DNA of 64,000 nt from Tubulanus polymorphus. Its lineage: Eukaryota > Nemertea > Palaeonemertea > Tubulaniformes > Tubulanidae. This document shows, piece after piece, positions 22,680 to 33,535 of the stretch. Under the pieces are notes generated by a model. The model ran no database searches. It worked only from the letters and a program-made list of their open reading frames with translations, and was not told where the DNA came from. The number at the start of each line of letters is the position of its first letter. Positions within the stretch are counted from its first letter, which is position 1. The translations under genes were made by a program, and so were the position numbers. The DNA lies in NCBI RefSeq assembly GCF_964204645.1, contig NC_134026.1, positions 16,574,650-16,638,649 of the forward strand, given 5' to 3'.

Positions 22680-23480
22680 CGTGTTGACGCGATGAGGAGA
22701 GAATCCCACAATGATAATAAAAAGTCCGAAAATGAAACTTCGAGATAGTAGTTTATTCAACGTTTCGACTATATCCTAATAGTCATCTTCAGGAATAATG
22801 AGATACTACAGAAATTATGAGATATATATACAATCCAGGGACAAAGAGACTAATTCAAGTAATCAGAGATGATACAAACTAAAGGAAAATTAACGTAGAA
22901 ACAGTTACACGCTAAAATAGATTAAAGGGAAGCAAACTAAGGGGTGATTATAAACAACAATAGTGAGTATAAATATAAATGAAACTTAAAGTCAGTAGTA
23001 AAAAGAAAGACAAACTAGGGGGCACTTAAATTAAAACAAAGGTGAATACAAGTTAAGTCAGAGACGAAATTGATGAGAGAACAAATAACAAATAATCAAA
23101 GGGGAAATCAAGTGTTGAGTTTAACCAGTTTACAGAGGAATTTTGATATAAGTTTATTATGGGGTGAAAAACCATTGTTAAGGTTTACAACGTTGTTCGA
23201 ATTTTCAATAATTAATGCAGATTCCAAAATATGTCTTCTAGTTTTATCGCTGCAAGGGTAAACTAATTCAGCATTAGCAAAATCAAAATTGTGTGAAGTC
23301 TGAAAAACATGACTAGCAACTCCGCTTTCAGGTTTAAAGTTTTTTACATCTAATTTATGCTCTTTTATGCGTTGATTAAGATTCCGACCTGTTTCTCCTA
23401 TATATACTCAAAAATGAAAATACTTCTGAAATTCTAAAATTGACAATAGAAAAAAATGGATTAATATTTTAGAAAAAAAG
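22680..23480 (-). mobile_element. 5'-truncated Penelope-like retroelement
   Basis: On the minus strand, 23,400-23,140 encodes the end of a GIY-YIG endonuclease domain. V-Y-I-G-E-T-G-R-N-L is followed by R-I-K-E-H-K and a tail with L-E-S-A-L-I-I-E-N. The downstream part contains a motif ctgaagatgactattagg/atatagtcgaaacg, widespread at the ends of such elements. The reverse transcriptase part is missing. It sits between two Polinton A genes. Confidence 0.7.
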
Positions 23481-23508
23481 CAAAAAATAATTTCGTTTTT
23501 AATTAATT

Positions 23509-23585
23509 GAATATCTCACTACTTTTGTCTATCTATGTGGCGCAATTAAATTGTCCAGATAAGTCATTTCGGATTCTAGATATTC
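23509..23585. other. Conserved non-coding hairpin shared by Polintons A and B
   Basis: The ends are perfect inverted 8-mers (GAATATCT and AGATATTC). Inside, 23,542-23,570 is a 29-nt core identical, in reverse complement, to 34,312-34,340 of Polinton B. The surrounding Polinton sequences are far more diverged. No protein is encoded. It may be a regulatory or replication site or a structured RNA. Confidence 0.6.
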
Positions 23586-23614
23586 ATTATTTTAATTTAT
23601 TTATTTTTTTAAAT

Positions 23615-23941
23615 TTAATCAACAATTTCTAAATCATGATGACCATCTTCATTTTTTCCATGATAGATTATTCTAAATCCTTCTAAATCTTTTAATTCCT
23701 CTGTACTCAATGAAACCCATTTATCAGGTAAAAATACTTTAAATTCTCGTGATGTACTAACATTGCAGTAGCTTAAATTGGCTGATATTTTATCTCCATA
23801 TTTAGTTTTAACCTTTTCTAATTTCAATATTTTGTGTTCAATTTCTTTTGTAACATCGACTAACTTTTTTTTTTCAAATTGTTTTTTTGCTGGTTTAATT
23901 CTGTTATTTATTGTTGCTAAGAATGCTTTTCTATCTCCCAT
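23615..23941 (-). CDS. Small conserved Polinton protein at the right end
   Basis: The protein is 108 residues, intact, starting directly at the inner end of the right terminal repeat (TTATAAATGGGAG). It is lysine-rich at the N-terminus, then has F-K-V-F-L-P-D-K-W-V-S-L-S-T-E-E-L and ends with G-H-H-D-L-E-I-V-D. A homologue is on the plus strand at 48,993 in Polinton C with L-P-D-R-F-Y-R-L-S and S-H-D-I. The function is unknown; its end position and conservation suggest an early or DNA-binding role. Confidence 0.6.
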   Translation of the reverse strand: MGDRKAFLATINNRIKPAKKQFEKKKLVDVTKEIEHKILKLEKVKTKYGDKISANLSYCNVSTSREFKVFLPDKWVSLSTEELKDLEGFRIIYHGKNEDGHHDLEIVD

Positions 23942-24288
23942 TTATAAGGAAAAAAATTACTTGTAGTGATGAGTGGGGATTACTTCCCCTTGTATATAAC
24001 AAGCACGCTATTAACCGTTCTCACCCAAGCCTCACAGCATCTATTTATCCGGGCACAGTTGACACGCAATCACTGTACTTCAGTAATAACACCCATGTTA
24101 ATAACCGTTCTCAGTAGCACCTCGCTGTATCGATCTATCCACGCGCAGTTGTTGTTACGCGCACTCACTGTATATGTGTATCACAGAGCAATCGTCCGTT
24201 CTCACTAGCGCCTAGCTGTGATGAGACTTGTGGTGATGAGAGCTAGTACTCTAGTACTCTGGGCTGAAAACGCCATCTTCTAATTACT
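23941..24288. repeat. Polinton A right terminal repeat with internal minisatellite
   Basis: The inner part (23,941-23,985) and outer part (about 24,226-24,288) match the left terminal repeat in inverted orientation. Between them lie about three units of roughly 90 bp, each with a ccgttctca word (24,015, 24,105 and 24,196). The left end lacks these units. Confidence 0.7.
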
Positions 24289-25710
24289 AATACTCTTTTA
24301 GACCCAAGGAATCAACACGGAGAAGCAACTAAGTAACAGCTTTCTCTTCACAAATAACGGAGTTAAAAAGGATACCATTTTTTATATAATGTTAAATATT
24401 ATTCAGCTTTTATTAACTCTTCTAGATACACTACACTTGCATGAATCAGAAGTTAGATGCACGATGCGCATTCAAAATCCAAAGCCAGAATATGCATAAT
24501 GTCAAAAATTCATAATGAATTTTTGATAATGTGTGTCTGTTTTCGTGCGTCTGACATCGTGTTTTGGAATATTTCTCTTAACCAACCGTATAAAAACATA
24601 CCTGTTCGGTCTTAATACGACCAGTGGAACAGTGCAGTCTAAATAAACCATCGTTTTTATATCCATTTTACAATGCAGCATTTATTAAATCAGTTAATGG
24701 TTTATAAATGGTAACACGCGCAAAACTCGTAGATGCGGTCTCAACCGATGCACTGATTTGGGTACAGGCCCGATGCACAAGTTTATGTGATGGGGTCAGC
24801 AATTAATGTTGATAGATTTGCCAACGTTAGTGCCTTGTTCAACAAGGGATGTCCCATAGAAAGCACAGTTACTATGTATAGTAAAAATGAAGGAATTCCG
24901 CGTTTTTGGAAAATACTGCGATTCCGTGTTTCCGCGATATGACAACACTGATAATAAAGTGCATTACATCATGAAAATGAATATATCTTATTGCCATGCC
25001 CAATTACGTTCTTGAAATGAATGATTTAACTAAAAATCAATCATTTGAAAAATTCGGGTCATGAAATTTTATCGGTTTGTTCTGAACATGGCATGGCATT
25101 TGGTAAATGGCATGGTCTGAACATTCAACATGCCGACGATTCATATAGATGTTTTATATTTTTGTTCTATCCAGTGTCAGTGCTCTGAATAACAATTAAT
25201 CAAACTTATTTACAAAATGCATGTTCCATTCTGCTGTGCGACTGGGAAAAATGTTGGTTGCCCGTTATACCTCAAAACATGGCATTATATTTCAAAAAAA
25301 TATATTTGTTCGATATCTATAGAAACGAAAACTTCATGAAACCTAGAAACTTTATCAAAGTAGGAGACGGTGTGCTTATGGGGTTTTGCCCAAGCTGGGT
25401 CATCATCAAGCGATGACCATGATAAGTGGCATAAGGATGTGCATGTTAGTGCCACAGAAAAAATGATGCATCGGGGCCAAGTTTTCGCAAACTGGGATTA
25501 ACCTCGCATAAGTCAATAATTCGAACAAAAATGCATTCGTTTGTGAAACCGGGCTCTGGGACATCATCACCTTTTCGTGTTTCAATCCTAAGGCAGGCTC
25601 GACACGGATCCAATAATATTGGAATTATCGCTCCAAATATTCACAACAAACGCAGTCAAAAGCTTTAGAATTTCCATCACATTCTTTAATTACATTGAAT
25701 AATACGATTT
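24289..25710. other. Intronic stretch without recognisable genes
   Basis: The composition returns to host-like values just past the Polinton end. I see no exon of the host gene, no transposon ORF and no tandem repeat. It is part of the long intron between mini exon 2 and the EGF exon at 3,288. Confidence 0.5.
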
Positions 25711-25883
25711 AAGATGCGTTCACACTACATACGGCGCTTACGAAGTATCGTACTTCGCTGGTGCCGAATATGCCAGAATAGGGCGCTTACATAGCGAGTT
25801 ACATTCACACACGTCGGAATTCGGTACTGAGTAAGCCCAGTATAGTAGTCAACCGGTGTGCCGAAAGAGGGGAGTGTTCTTCC

Positions 25884-26006
25884 ATGATGGCGGCGCCTAT
25901 GAATATACGTTTATTATGGAAATTTTTCTCACAAATAATGAAAAACACTGAAAATGATGATGAATATGGAGATATTGAAGACGGAGAGTTACCTAAGAGA
26001 AGCTAA
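25884..26006 (+). CDS. Short ORF, possible N-terminal piece of the Harbinger transposase
   Basis: Forty codons start M-M-A-A-P-M-N-I-R and end G-D-I-E-D-G-E-L-P-K-R-S. It lies just inside the left Harbinger terminus and in the same direction as the transposase part at 28,240. There is no motif to prove the link, and the separating DNA is partly a later insertion. Confidence 0.25.
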   Translation: MMAAPMNIRLLWKFFSQIMKNTENDDEYGDIEDGELPKRS

Positions 26007-26104
26007 TGAATGCGGGACTAGATTCTTTCAGTTGGCGAGGCGACAAGGACGCGAGTCAAGAATTACGTTAAAGTAGTTCTGTGATAAGTAACGAGACGAG
26101 TAGT

Positions 26105-26258
26105 ACTATATAGGTTAACTATTTATTTGACGCACGATCTTTCGCTTCTAATGAATATAAGCTTCATCAGGTGTCCAGACCTGATGAAGCTTCTATTCAC
26201 TAGAAGCGAAAGCTCGTGCGTCAAATAAATAGTTAACCTATACAATACTACTCGTCTC
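26105..26258. repeat. Near-perfect palindrome, arms about 70 bp
   Basis: The left arm runs ataggttaactatttatttg, then acgcacgatctttcgcttct and aagcttcatcaggt; the right arm mirrors it with few mismatches, around a gtccag centre. It contains no gene. It may be a small foldback element inside the Harbinger region. Confidence 0.75.
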
Positions 26259-26698
26259 GTTACTTATTTTAAACCTGGTTAACACGGCTACCCTACGAAT
26301 ATTTCTGTGATGAAAACGAACATATTGAGAGGTTACCACGCAGGGTATGGGTACGATTTCGTCAATATGGATGGATAGTTTGAAAGTATTGTGATGAAAA
26401 CGTGGAATGATGACGATAGGCTTGAAAATTTTAGGATCACAAAAGGAACCTTTACGGTAGGCTTCCTTTTGCTCAATTGGATTCTGGTTTCTTGTTCAGA
26501 GAAGTTTATAACTGATCCCTGATCCTGATACCGAATTGCCAATATCGAATTCCGCACGATTGAACATTTGTTTGAGTAGCCAGATCGACTGTCTGTCACA
26601 TAACTTATGAAAAATGCGAAGCACTTACACAGAGGAGTATGTCAAAATACCCTCAGGTGATGCGTTAAAGGAAAAAATAGAATATAAATGGGTTCGAG

Positions 26699-28232
26699 AT
26701 GCAGCGATGACGGGTTTTCCGCAAAGCCATTCACTAGGATGATGGGAATTGTATTAAATTGAAATACTGATACATAGAATAAAATGCATTGACAGATTTG
26801 AAACTAATATGCAACTACTGTGTAAACGTCAAATGTGATTCAGCTTTGAAACCGAACATACGCGGACATACAATAATACGATTATACGCGGACATACAAT
26901 CAACAAATTTGAATTTATTCGACCAGGCATCAATTTTGGCATTCAAACATGATCCTGTATTATCAAACGCTAAAAATGGATCTATCCTATTAAGAACTCA
27001 TCTTAAGCACCTGCTGAGTCAGAGTTTCAGTTACAATCAAATCCAAATTGGCTAAAAGTACATAGGACTAAATGAAATGAACTGTTAGTCACTGCAAACC
27101 TATTCCAGTGTTATGTCGATCGTGTTGAATCACTTTGATTGAGTTGAAAGAATCAGATCCTCCATATATTGTACAACATCGGTCGAAGAGTGATATCTTG
27201 GTGTTGACTGTCCTTGACCATCTAACTTCATGCGTTTGACATTGGAATCAGCATCATACCCACGTGAACTTCAAAATGTTCACACAACATGAAAACCTAC
27301 AGTACATGTATACAGTAATCAAACTTTCACCGATTTTTGGATGTTTGAATGAACGTTAGGCTTATTTCAGTATTATAAAACAGGAAATAATGAGCCCAAT
27401 CATTAGGCCCTATTCCTGGTACAATTGTATATAAGTACAGCTATATACCGTACACGTGGAGATCACTTAACAGTCACGTACGGATAACAACTTCGTACCA
27501 ACTGACCTACCAGTATATTTTAGTCCCAAAACGCACCAACCGGCACAGGCCTAACACTGCTTGTCAACTGTGTGTTCCGTGGTAAGCTATCGTAATCACC
27601 TGATACTTGTCTGTCGTTTGTTTTCTTTCTGAGTCGAACGTAAGCCGCCCGCGACTCAATGACCTCGATTTAAACTTGATCAATTCAAAATCTATTTATT
27701 GACACTTTTGGTGACGTGAAAAGATCAGTATTATACTTAAATGAAATAACCGGAATAACAAGAAATCGAAAATATTAAAGAGGTAACAAACAAATGCCCG
27801 TAAACCTGTCGGACTCGCGAACGCTGGACTCGTAATCTCTTGGACTCAGACCCGCTGAGCAATAAATTCATAAAATTGACTTTGAAATTGATTGTGGAGA
27901 CGAGAGGGAACAATTCAATAGCTCTTCCTCAAAAACAAAAGAGAAATATCGAGTAGAAAACACAACGTGGCTACTAATTGAACGGGGCCAAATTTCCGAT
28001 GTTTACGGCTCGACAGTGCCTTTATAAAGTGGATTTATCAAAATTCCCATGCAATATCTGGAGATTGAAGTGAGCTGAATGATATCATACGGATTGTACC
28101 GGCAACAGCGGTAAGGTAAGGAAGCCTTTACACTTCTAACAAAAACTGTGTGGAAAAGGGAAAAAGAAAAATAATGATAATCATGCGATTCTCAATAGGG
28201 TTTTCTGTGAAGAAACAGAAAACCCTAAAACT
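26699..28232. mobile_element. 3.6-kb element, copy 2, inverted and shorter
   Basis: The sequence is the reverse complement of parts of 12,477-16,054. It starts gcagcgatgacgggtttt and ends with the hairpin agggttttctgtgaag/aaacagaaaaccct. It lacks the 14,700-15,760 block and most of the tandem repeat of copy 1. It lies directly before the readable part of the Harbinger transposase and probably broke that gene. Confidence 0.7.
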
Positions 28233-28239
28233 GGTACTA

Positions 28240-28735
28240 CAGCGTTAACATGACAGCAGTTGTTGAATATCGATACCGTTTTATGTACACATACACAGGT
28301 TACCCTGGTAGTATGCATGACGCTTTTTGCATTCATCATTCTTTAATGATGGTATGGATGGCAACCTTGTTCCAGACTGGACGAAAGACATTAATGGTAA
28401 ACGCATCCCCCTGCTTTTTCTGGGGGATGCTGCGTACCCAATGCTCCCCTGGTTGCTTAAACCATACATTGGTAATGGCAACTTGACACCAGAACAAAAA
28501 CATTCAAATATCGATTGAAAGGCCGGTGGAGAATTTAACAAAAATGTCTTGATTGCGATGTTACTCGTGTACCAACGATTGCCGGTGCGTGTGTTGTGCT
28601 ACACAATATGTGTGAAACGTTAAATTAACAATTTCGGAATGAATTGAAACCATCGATCACTGAGCTAGGTTTAAGGGTAAATCCGGAGCCACCCACAGCT
28701 GAAAACATATTAAACCTATTTACACCAAACTAAAT
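28240..28735 (+). pseudogene. PIF/Harbinger transposase, C-terminal part (broken)
   Basis: Y-T-G-Y-P-G-S-M-H-D-A, then after a frameshift L-F-L-G-D-A-A-Y-P-M-L-P-W-L-L-K-P-Y and N-L-T-P-E-Q, then T-R-V-P-T-I-A-G-A-C-V-V-L-H-N-M-C-E. These are hallmark blocks of the DDE_Tnp_4/HARBI1 nuclease. Parts of the DDE triad are visible (Asp in M-H-D and G-D-A). The N-terminal half is missing, cut off by the inserted element. Stops and shifts make it inactive. Confidence 0.75.
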
Positions 28736-28739
28736 AGAT

Positions 28740-29556
28740 TATCATGTCTAGTAGAATCTATTTATAAAATTATTTGATTATCATAAATTATCAAACTAGG
28801 CAAAAAACCATGAATGTTACAATTAGCTGTTGCATATTGCAGCTTATTGTCAATAAAAATTTCAAACTTATGTATAATAATTGCAAGAAACTTTTATTGT
28901 TTACTAGTTGTTCTGTTCTGAGTGAAAATTTGAAGGACGGGGTGCAGAAGAAAAGGCATTTCTCTGATAAAGCAGCAAATGGCTCTATTTTTGAAGAATT
29001 ACATTCGAAAGTTGTAATTTCCAAGCAGATGAGTGAAGGCAGGAATCCAGGCCCCCTAAATCCGCTCCTGGTGGTTATGTAACAAGAATGAGCGAGGAAG
29101 GTCAGTAAGAAATGAGCACCATCTTCACAAGAAACTATGATAAAGAACACTATTTAGATATGAAATATAATGTTCTTGCAACTAGTAATGGCAGACATGA
29201 AGATCTTTCAGTAAACAAAAACTCAAATATACAAATACATTATGATGACAGGGAACGTAATACTGTTAAAATTTAAATACACGTAAAATACAAATACATT
29301 ATGCTGCCATGCAAAACTCGCATAACATAAAATACTGTTTACAATCGAAACATTAAACTTCCCAGGGAACACAATTTTGCTAAAATTCAAATACACGTAA
29401 AATTTTTCAGAAAAAAAAAACTAATTCAAATATACAAAAGCTGATACTATATACACTAATATAATAACACGATACTGCAAAAATTCAAATAAACACACTC
29501 ACTGCATACACAAATATCCTCATACAGCACCAACAGTTAATCGAAAATGGACATAT
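28740..29556. other. AT-rich spacer between the two Harbinger genes
   Basis: No supported gene. Words such as attcaaatacacgtaaaat recur near 29,265 and 29,390. It is probably the 3' flank of both convergent genes. Confidence 0.4.
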
Positions 29557-31210
29557 CTACCACCTTTTGGTTAGCTGATTCAAAATTGTTTCCGAATAAA
29601 GTGCATTATTGTAGGGTATAGGCCGGGAACTCGGATGTGGTTCGACAGGATTACGGGAACGATGTGGCTGCTGGTAGTGAGATTGATTTTGCTGCGTCAA
29701 ACCACCTAACAGCATTTGCATCATCTGCATTTCGTGTTGCATTCGCCATTCTTCTTTGGCTCTACTTTCCTACTTTCGAATTTCATCTGACTTCTCTTTT
29801 TCCACGAGTCACCGCTCTTCGCGTTCCTTCTCTGAAGCAAAATACCTTCTTTCTGTTTCTCTTTGGAGGTGAAAAAACTCCCGGTTCATTCTTTCCTTAA
29901 AATCACTTGCCGAACTTTACTTCCGTTTATCTTCCTTTACTGGAGGAAATAACAAGAACATCGAAATTAAGCTTGGTAATATTGTTAAGAAAATTTTGAA
30001 AATCTTAATTAATGAAAAATGCAATAATGATATTGTGGTGTTAATCAATTCAATCTCATACCCGGTAATTTATTCGGATATGCACTTTTTGATGACTTCG
30101 GGGTCGTTTCATCTCGAGTGCATTTTTCAGCAGTTGTTGGTAAACCGGACTCTCAATAGGCCTAGAAGTACCGGTCTCAATCTGTAGTGTTTTTGGTGCG
30201 ATTGGTTCTGCAACAAAAAAAAATCATTCAGTCATCATTTATTTGAAATAAGAACTGCACTTAAAAAGCGATAAGATAAAAGGTGATAAGACACCTACCA
30301 AAATCCATCATTTTCAGGTGACATATCTCGCAATCTTCGCCTTTTGGTGCTGTAGGAGGTTGAGGTGTTGGGCCTTCATGAAAGAAAATCACATATATTT
30401 TAGAATACCGGAGTATTTAAATTTTAAACCATATGGAAATCAATAATGATGAACAGAAATCTCTCATCTCGATCTGCATCAAAGGTGAAATTGCTGTTGG
30501 TAAAGACCAAGCTATTCGTGCTATTTGGTCGCTCAGAAATTGAATCTGGAGTTGCTCCTAAAAAGAAATAGGCCTTTTCATGAAAAAAGACTTCATGAGA
30601 TTTTTGTAGATTGTTTTTCTAAATGTTTACCTCTCGAACATGACAAAAATCCGTTACTTCAAGAGCAGGCTCAACTTCTGCAAAAAGGGTTAACAATCTT
30701 AAATTCAAGTTCAAATCGGAAAATGATAAGGCTCGTATCTATTAAAATGGTGCCGCATGGTCAAGCATACCTGATAATTCTAGATTTTCATCTACAAATT
30801 TATCATTACCATCGCTTTCTGTTTCACAACAAATGCTATCGTCAGCAGTATTTGTGACTCGTTGAGAGTCCAACAAGGCTTTTGGTTTAGTGGCGGGTCT
30901 GTCCGCCAAAATCGCGTCCACTTCATCAAAAAATTCGCAAACTGCCCATCCATTTCCAGAACAGTTTAATGTGGTTTTCGTCTTCCTATACGTTTTGATT
31001 ATTTTTTTAATCTTATTTTCTACTTGTTCGCCAGTTCTTTCGAATCCTAATTCAGTTAATTGAATTGCCATTTCGCCGTATATAAAACTATCTCTTCGAG
31101 TTCCTTGCAAACGAGCAAGTATACGTTCATCGCCATATATGTTTATGAGCGAAATATTTTCTTCGTGAGTCCAAAGCTGCCTAATCGCTTTTTCTTCAAT
31201 TTTTTCGAAG
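29557..31210 (-). pseudogene. Harbinger Myb/SANT-like accessory protein (broken)
   Basis: The N-terminal part (about 31,210-30,742) has a Myb/SANT-like fold pattern: L-W-T-H-E-E-N, then F-I-Y-G-E-M-A, V-E-N-K-I-K-K-I-I-K-T-Y and N-G-W-A-V-C-E-F-F. The C-terminal part (about 29,905-29,557) is a glutamate-rich coiled coil with E-E-W-R-M-Q-H-E-M-Q-M-M-Q-M-L, containing two in-frame stops. PIF/Harbinger elements encode exactly such a partner, which binds the termini and brings in the transposase. An intron or lost sequence separates the parts. Confidence 0.6.
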
Positions 31211-32441
31211 GCATTTTATAATCAAAACAGGGACGGAGAGTTGTCAACTTGCTCTCGAACTTGCACGTGGTATTAACCCGGAAGTGAATTAACGACACTC
31301 AGCCACCTGGCTTGAGTGTAAAGTACTACGCAGATGTAAATACGCGGCTAACTAAGCGCCGAATCTGCGTTCACGCTACAGAAAATACGCGGCCAGCTCA
31401 TTTCCATACTGAGATCGGGATTTCGGCGCGGAATCGCATTCCGCGCTTAATAAGCCGCGAAACTCAGTACGGAACTGAATAAGCCGCGAATAGTCCTCGA
31501 ATAAATTCCTAGTGAGACGCTTAGTACAGTACTGAAATCCTAGTGAGAACGCAGCTTTAGATGCGATCGTCTCATTAATCAGCCGTAATAGATTATAGCG
31601 GAGTTCACACTAGATTCGGCGCTTACGAAGTACCGTACTTCGCTGGTGCCGAATCCACCAAAATACGGCGCTGATACAGCCAATTACCGTCACACTACGA
31701 GTTGGCAATTCGGCACTTAGTAAGCCCAGTAAAATAGTCACTCAGTCTTCAAATAAAGGGGAGTGGAATCGCATTCCGCGCTTTATAAGCCGGGTATTTC
31801 AGTACGGAACTGCATAAGCAGCGAATAGGCCTCGAATAATTTCCTAGTGTGAACGCTTAGTACCGTACTGAAATTCGAGTGTGAACGCAGCTATTTCCAT
31901 AGTCCCTCGAATGCATACCTAAGAATATCTAAGGCATATTAACTCAAAAAACATGAAATTATCAGAATTGTAAAGAGATAAACCAAAAAAATGCCATGCC
32001 AAGTTTAGAACTAACCGGAAATGTATTCCAAATTCAAGCAAAATATAATCCATTAGAAAAAGGTTTCACTGCAACCAATCGAAATTATCTCAGTATGTTT
32101 CAGGCGTCATTCACAAATAAAATGCGATATTTCGTTAGATAAAAACTTCCAAAGTAAGATAATTAATTCATAGACTATGATAACGATCAGATTAGGTTAT
32201 TTGGGGCGGTTGGATATTTTAAATACATTTTTTTGCTTCTTAAAAACAGTTGGCGTACCATGACATTTCAAAATGGCCATCCTTGTGATTACTCCGTTTA
32301 CACGCTAGTAGTTGATGGGCAACGTCCTCCGTGATCGCAAAGAGTACAAGCTTTACCATGAAGGCTATATACTAAATATGTAAGAGTACAAGCTTTACCA
32401 TGAAGGCTATATACTAAATATGTTAAGTAACAGTACCTTAC
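31211..32441. repeat. Harbinger terminal repeats and non-coding intron
   Basis: From 31,320 to 31,890 several terminal-type segments (gcgttcacac, agtacggaactgaataagc, cctagtgtgaacgc) lie in both orientations, like stacked MITE ends. A 42-bp direct duplication (agagtacaagctttacc...) lies at 32,341-32,424. The rest shows nothing. Confidence 0.5.
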
Positions 32442-32495
32442 CTACACATGCACCTCGTTTTGTATCAAAATGCTTGCCATAACCACAATGTAAAT
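32442..32495 (-). CDS. Host gene mini exon 2 (two-cysteine linker)
   Basis: The exon is 54 nt, symmetric phase 1, flanked by TTTCTAG and GTAAGG. It encodes D/N-L-H-C-G-Y-G-K-H-F-D-T-K-R-G-A-C-V-G. Size, phase and cysteine spacing match the exon at 47,714. It lies directly after the vWA2 exon, as mini exons do in each module. Confidence 0.6.
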   Translation of the reverse strand: MYIVVMASILIQNEVHV

Positions 32496-32640
32496 CTAGA
32501 AAGAAAACAGATTATACATTTGTTAAGGAAATGATGAGGAATGAATTGACAATTTTCCATACTTCAGATCTAGTCCAATGACTGCATTGAGAGAACCTAT
32601 GCAACATTGTATGCGTACCGTACACTATAGGGATGCTTAC

Positions 32641-33195
32641 TCTTCTTTATTTTGAGCACTGTCGATACGGCTAATTCTTGGACGGCATTGAAGTTTAGAA
32701 TATTCGGCAACTTGGTCAAAAATTCACTATTCAAAGCGTTATAGAAGAACTGTGTAGTTGGAGTGTCGTAGCTGATTGCGTATAGTGTTGTCTCAGTGGA
32801 AAGTACTTCACGCAATGCAATAAGGGATTTTTTAGTCTGAATAGTGCGTCCACTTCCGACGTATAGCACCACAGTTGGAACATCCCTATCGTTGAACTTA
32901 GTATATATATCGTGGCTGACGTGCTCCAGGATAGACCCAATATTTGGATCGTTATCATTCCAGCTCCAATCAGATATAGATTTGATGATACAGTGCAGAT
33001 CACTGCCACACGAATCAACGCTTACACCTGACCATACCTTATCAGAAAAAGCAGCCAGTGCAACGCGAACGAATGCCGGATGCACGTACATTATTTTCAA
33101 TATGTACTTGAAGAGCTCAAATAATTTAGGCCATGCGGTAGGATGCACGCCAGTCGAAGTGTCGATGATGATGGCGAGGTCTAATTTTACTCTTA
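32641..33195 (-). CDS. Host gene exon: vWA domain 2
   Basis: The exon is 555 nt (185 codons), phase 1 at both ends, with a TTTTACAG acceptor and an A|GTAAGC donor. It encodes a whole vWA domain: V-K-L-D-L-A-I-I-I-D-T-S-T-G at the MIDAS strand and V-V-L-Y-V-G-S-G-R at the position where active domains have TDG. The frame is fully open. The domain probably mediates protein-protein contact in the extracellular matrix, with metal binding doubtful. Confidence 0.78.
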
Positions 33196-33535
33196 CTGTA
33201 AAATAGGTAAAATTAAATACAAATTTATAAAATTTCATCATCAGAAGTTTATCAGGGTATGTCAAAACGCAGGCTCCCGAAGCAAATGAGTTACAGGCTG
33301 ACTAAAGGAGCCACCATATATTCATATGGATACTATATGAATTCTGCGAATACTGTAAATGATTGCACTTCGTATCAATATGTTAGTGTGGAAACATCAC
33401 CGTCTCCGATCCATACGCCAAGTTAAAGGGTAACTAACACTTTTTCAAATTTCAAAATATGGTGTCTTCTATGGTGTAGAGCCCATATAAATATGTACGT
33501 TGAATTTTGAGGAAGCTGCGTGTTTCTATTTATAA

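Larger units (their letters stand above)
3753..24288 (+). mobile_element. Polinton/Maverick element A (integrated, decayed)
   Basis: A 20.5-kb element with inverted termini. The left end (3,753-3,840) and right end (read inward from 24,288) share agtaattagaagatggcg, a cagagtactagagtactagct block and the stretch leading into a TTATAAATGGG start. The flanks give aataca and aatact, a possible 6-bp target duplication with one mismatch, the length known for Polintons. The genes between include family B polymerase, major capsid protein, integrase and packaging ATPase, the defining set. Composition is strongly AT-rich compared with the host. Most genes carry stops or frameshifts, so it is probably no longer autonomous. 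A 3.6-kb element and a Penelope fragment are inserted in it. Confidence 0.88.
25711..31890. mobile_element. Decayed PIF/Harbinger transposon region
   Basis: The left end (25,711-25,870) has gatgcgttcacactac, then cggcgcttacgaagtatcgtacttcgc. Closely related sequence recurs at 31,611-31,740, and inverted ends (agtgtgaacgcagct type) lie at 31,470-31,560 and 31,780-31,890. Between are the two genes of a PIF/Harbinger element: a DDE transposase part (plus) and a Myb-like protein (minus). The 3.6-kb element (copy 2) interrupts the transposase side. The several terminal repeats suggest nested or fused copies, so the outer limits are approximate. Confidence 0.6.

Noticed and set aside
28791-29150. 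ORFs on both strands between the Harbinger genes
   Set aside because: Overlapping open frames without family motifs; probably chance.
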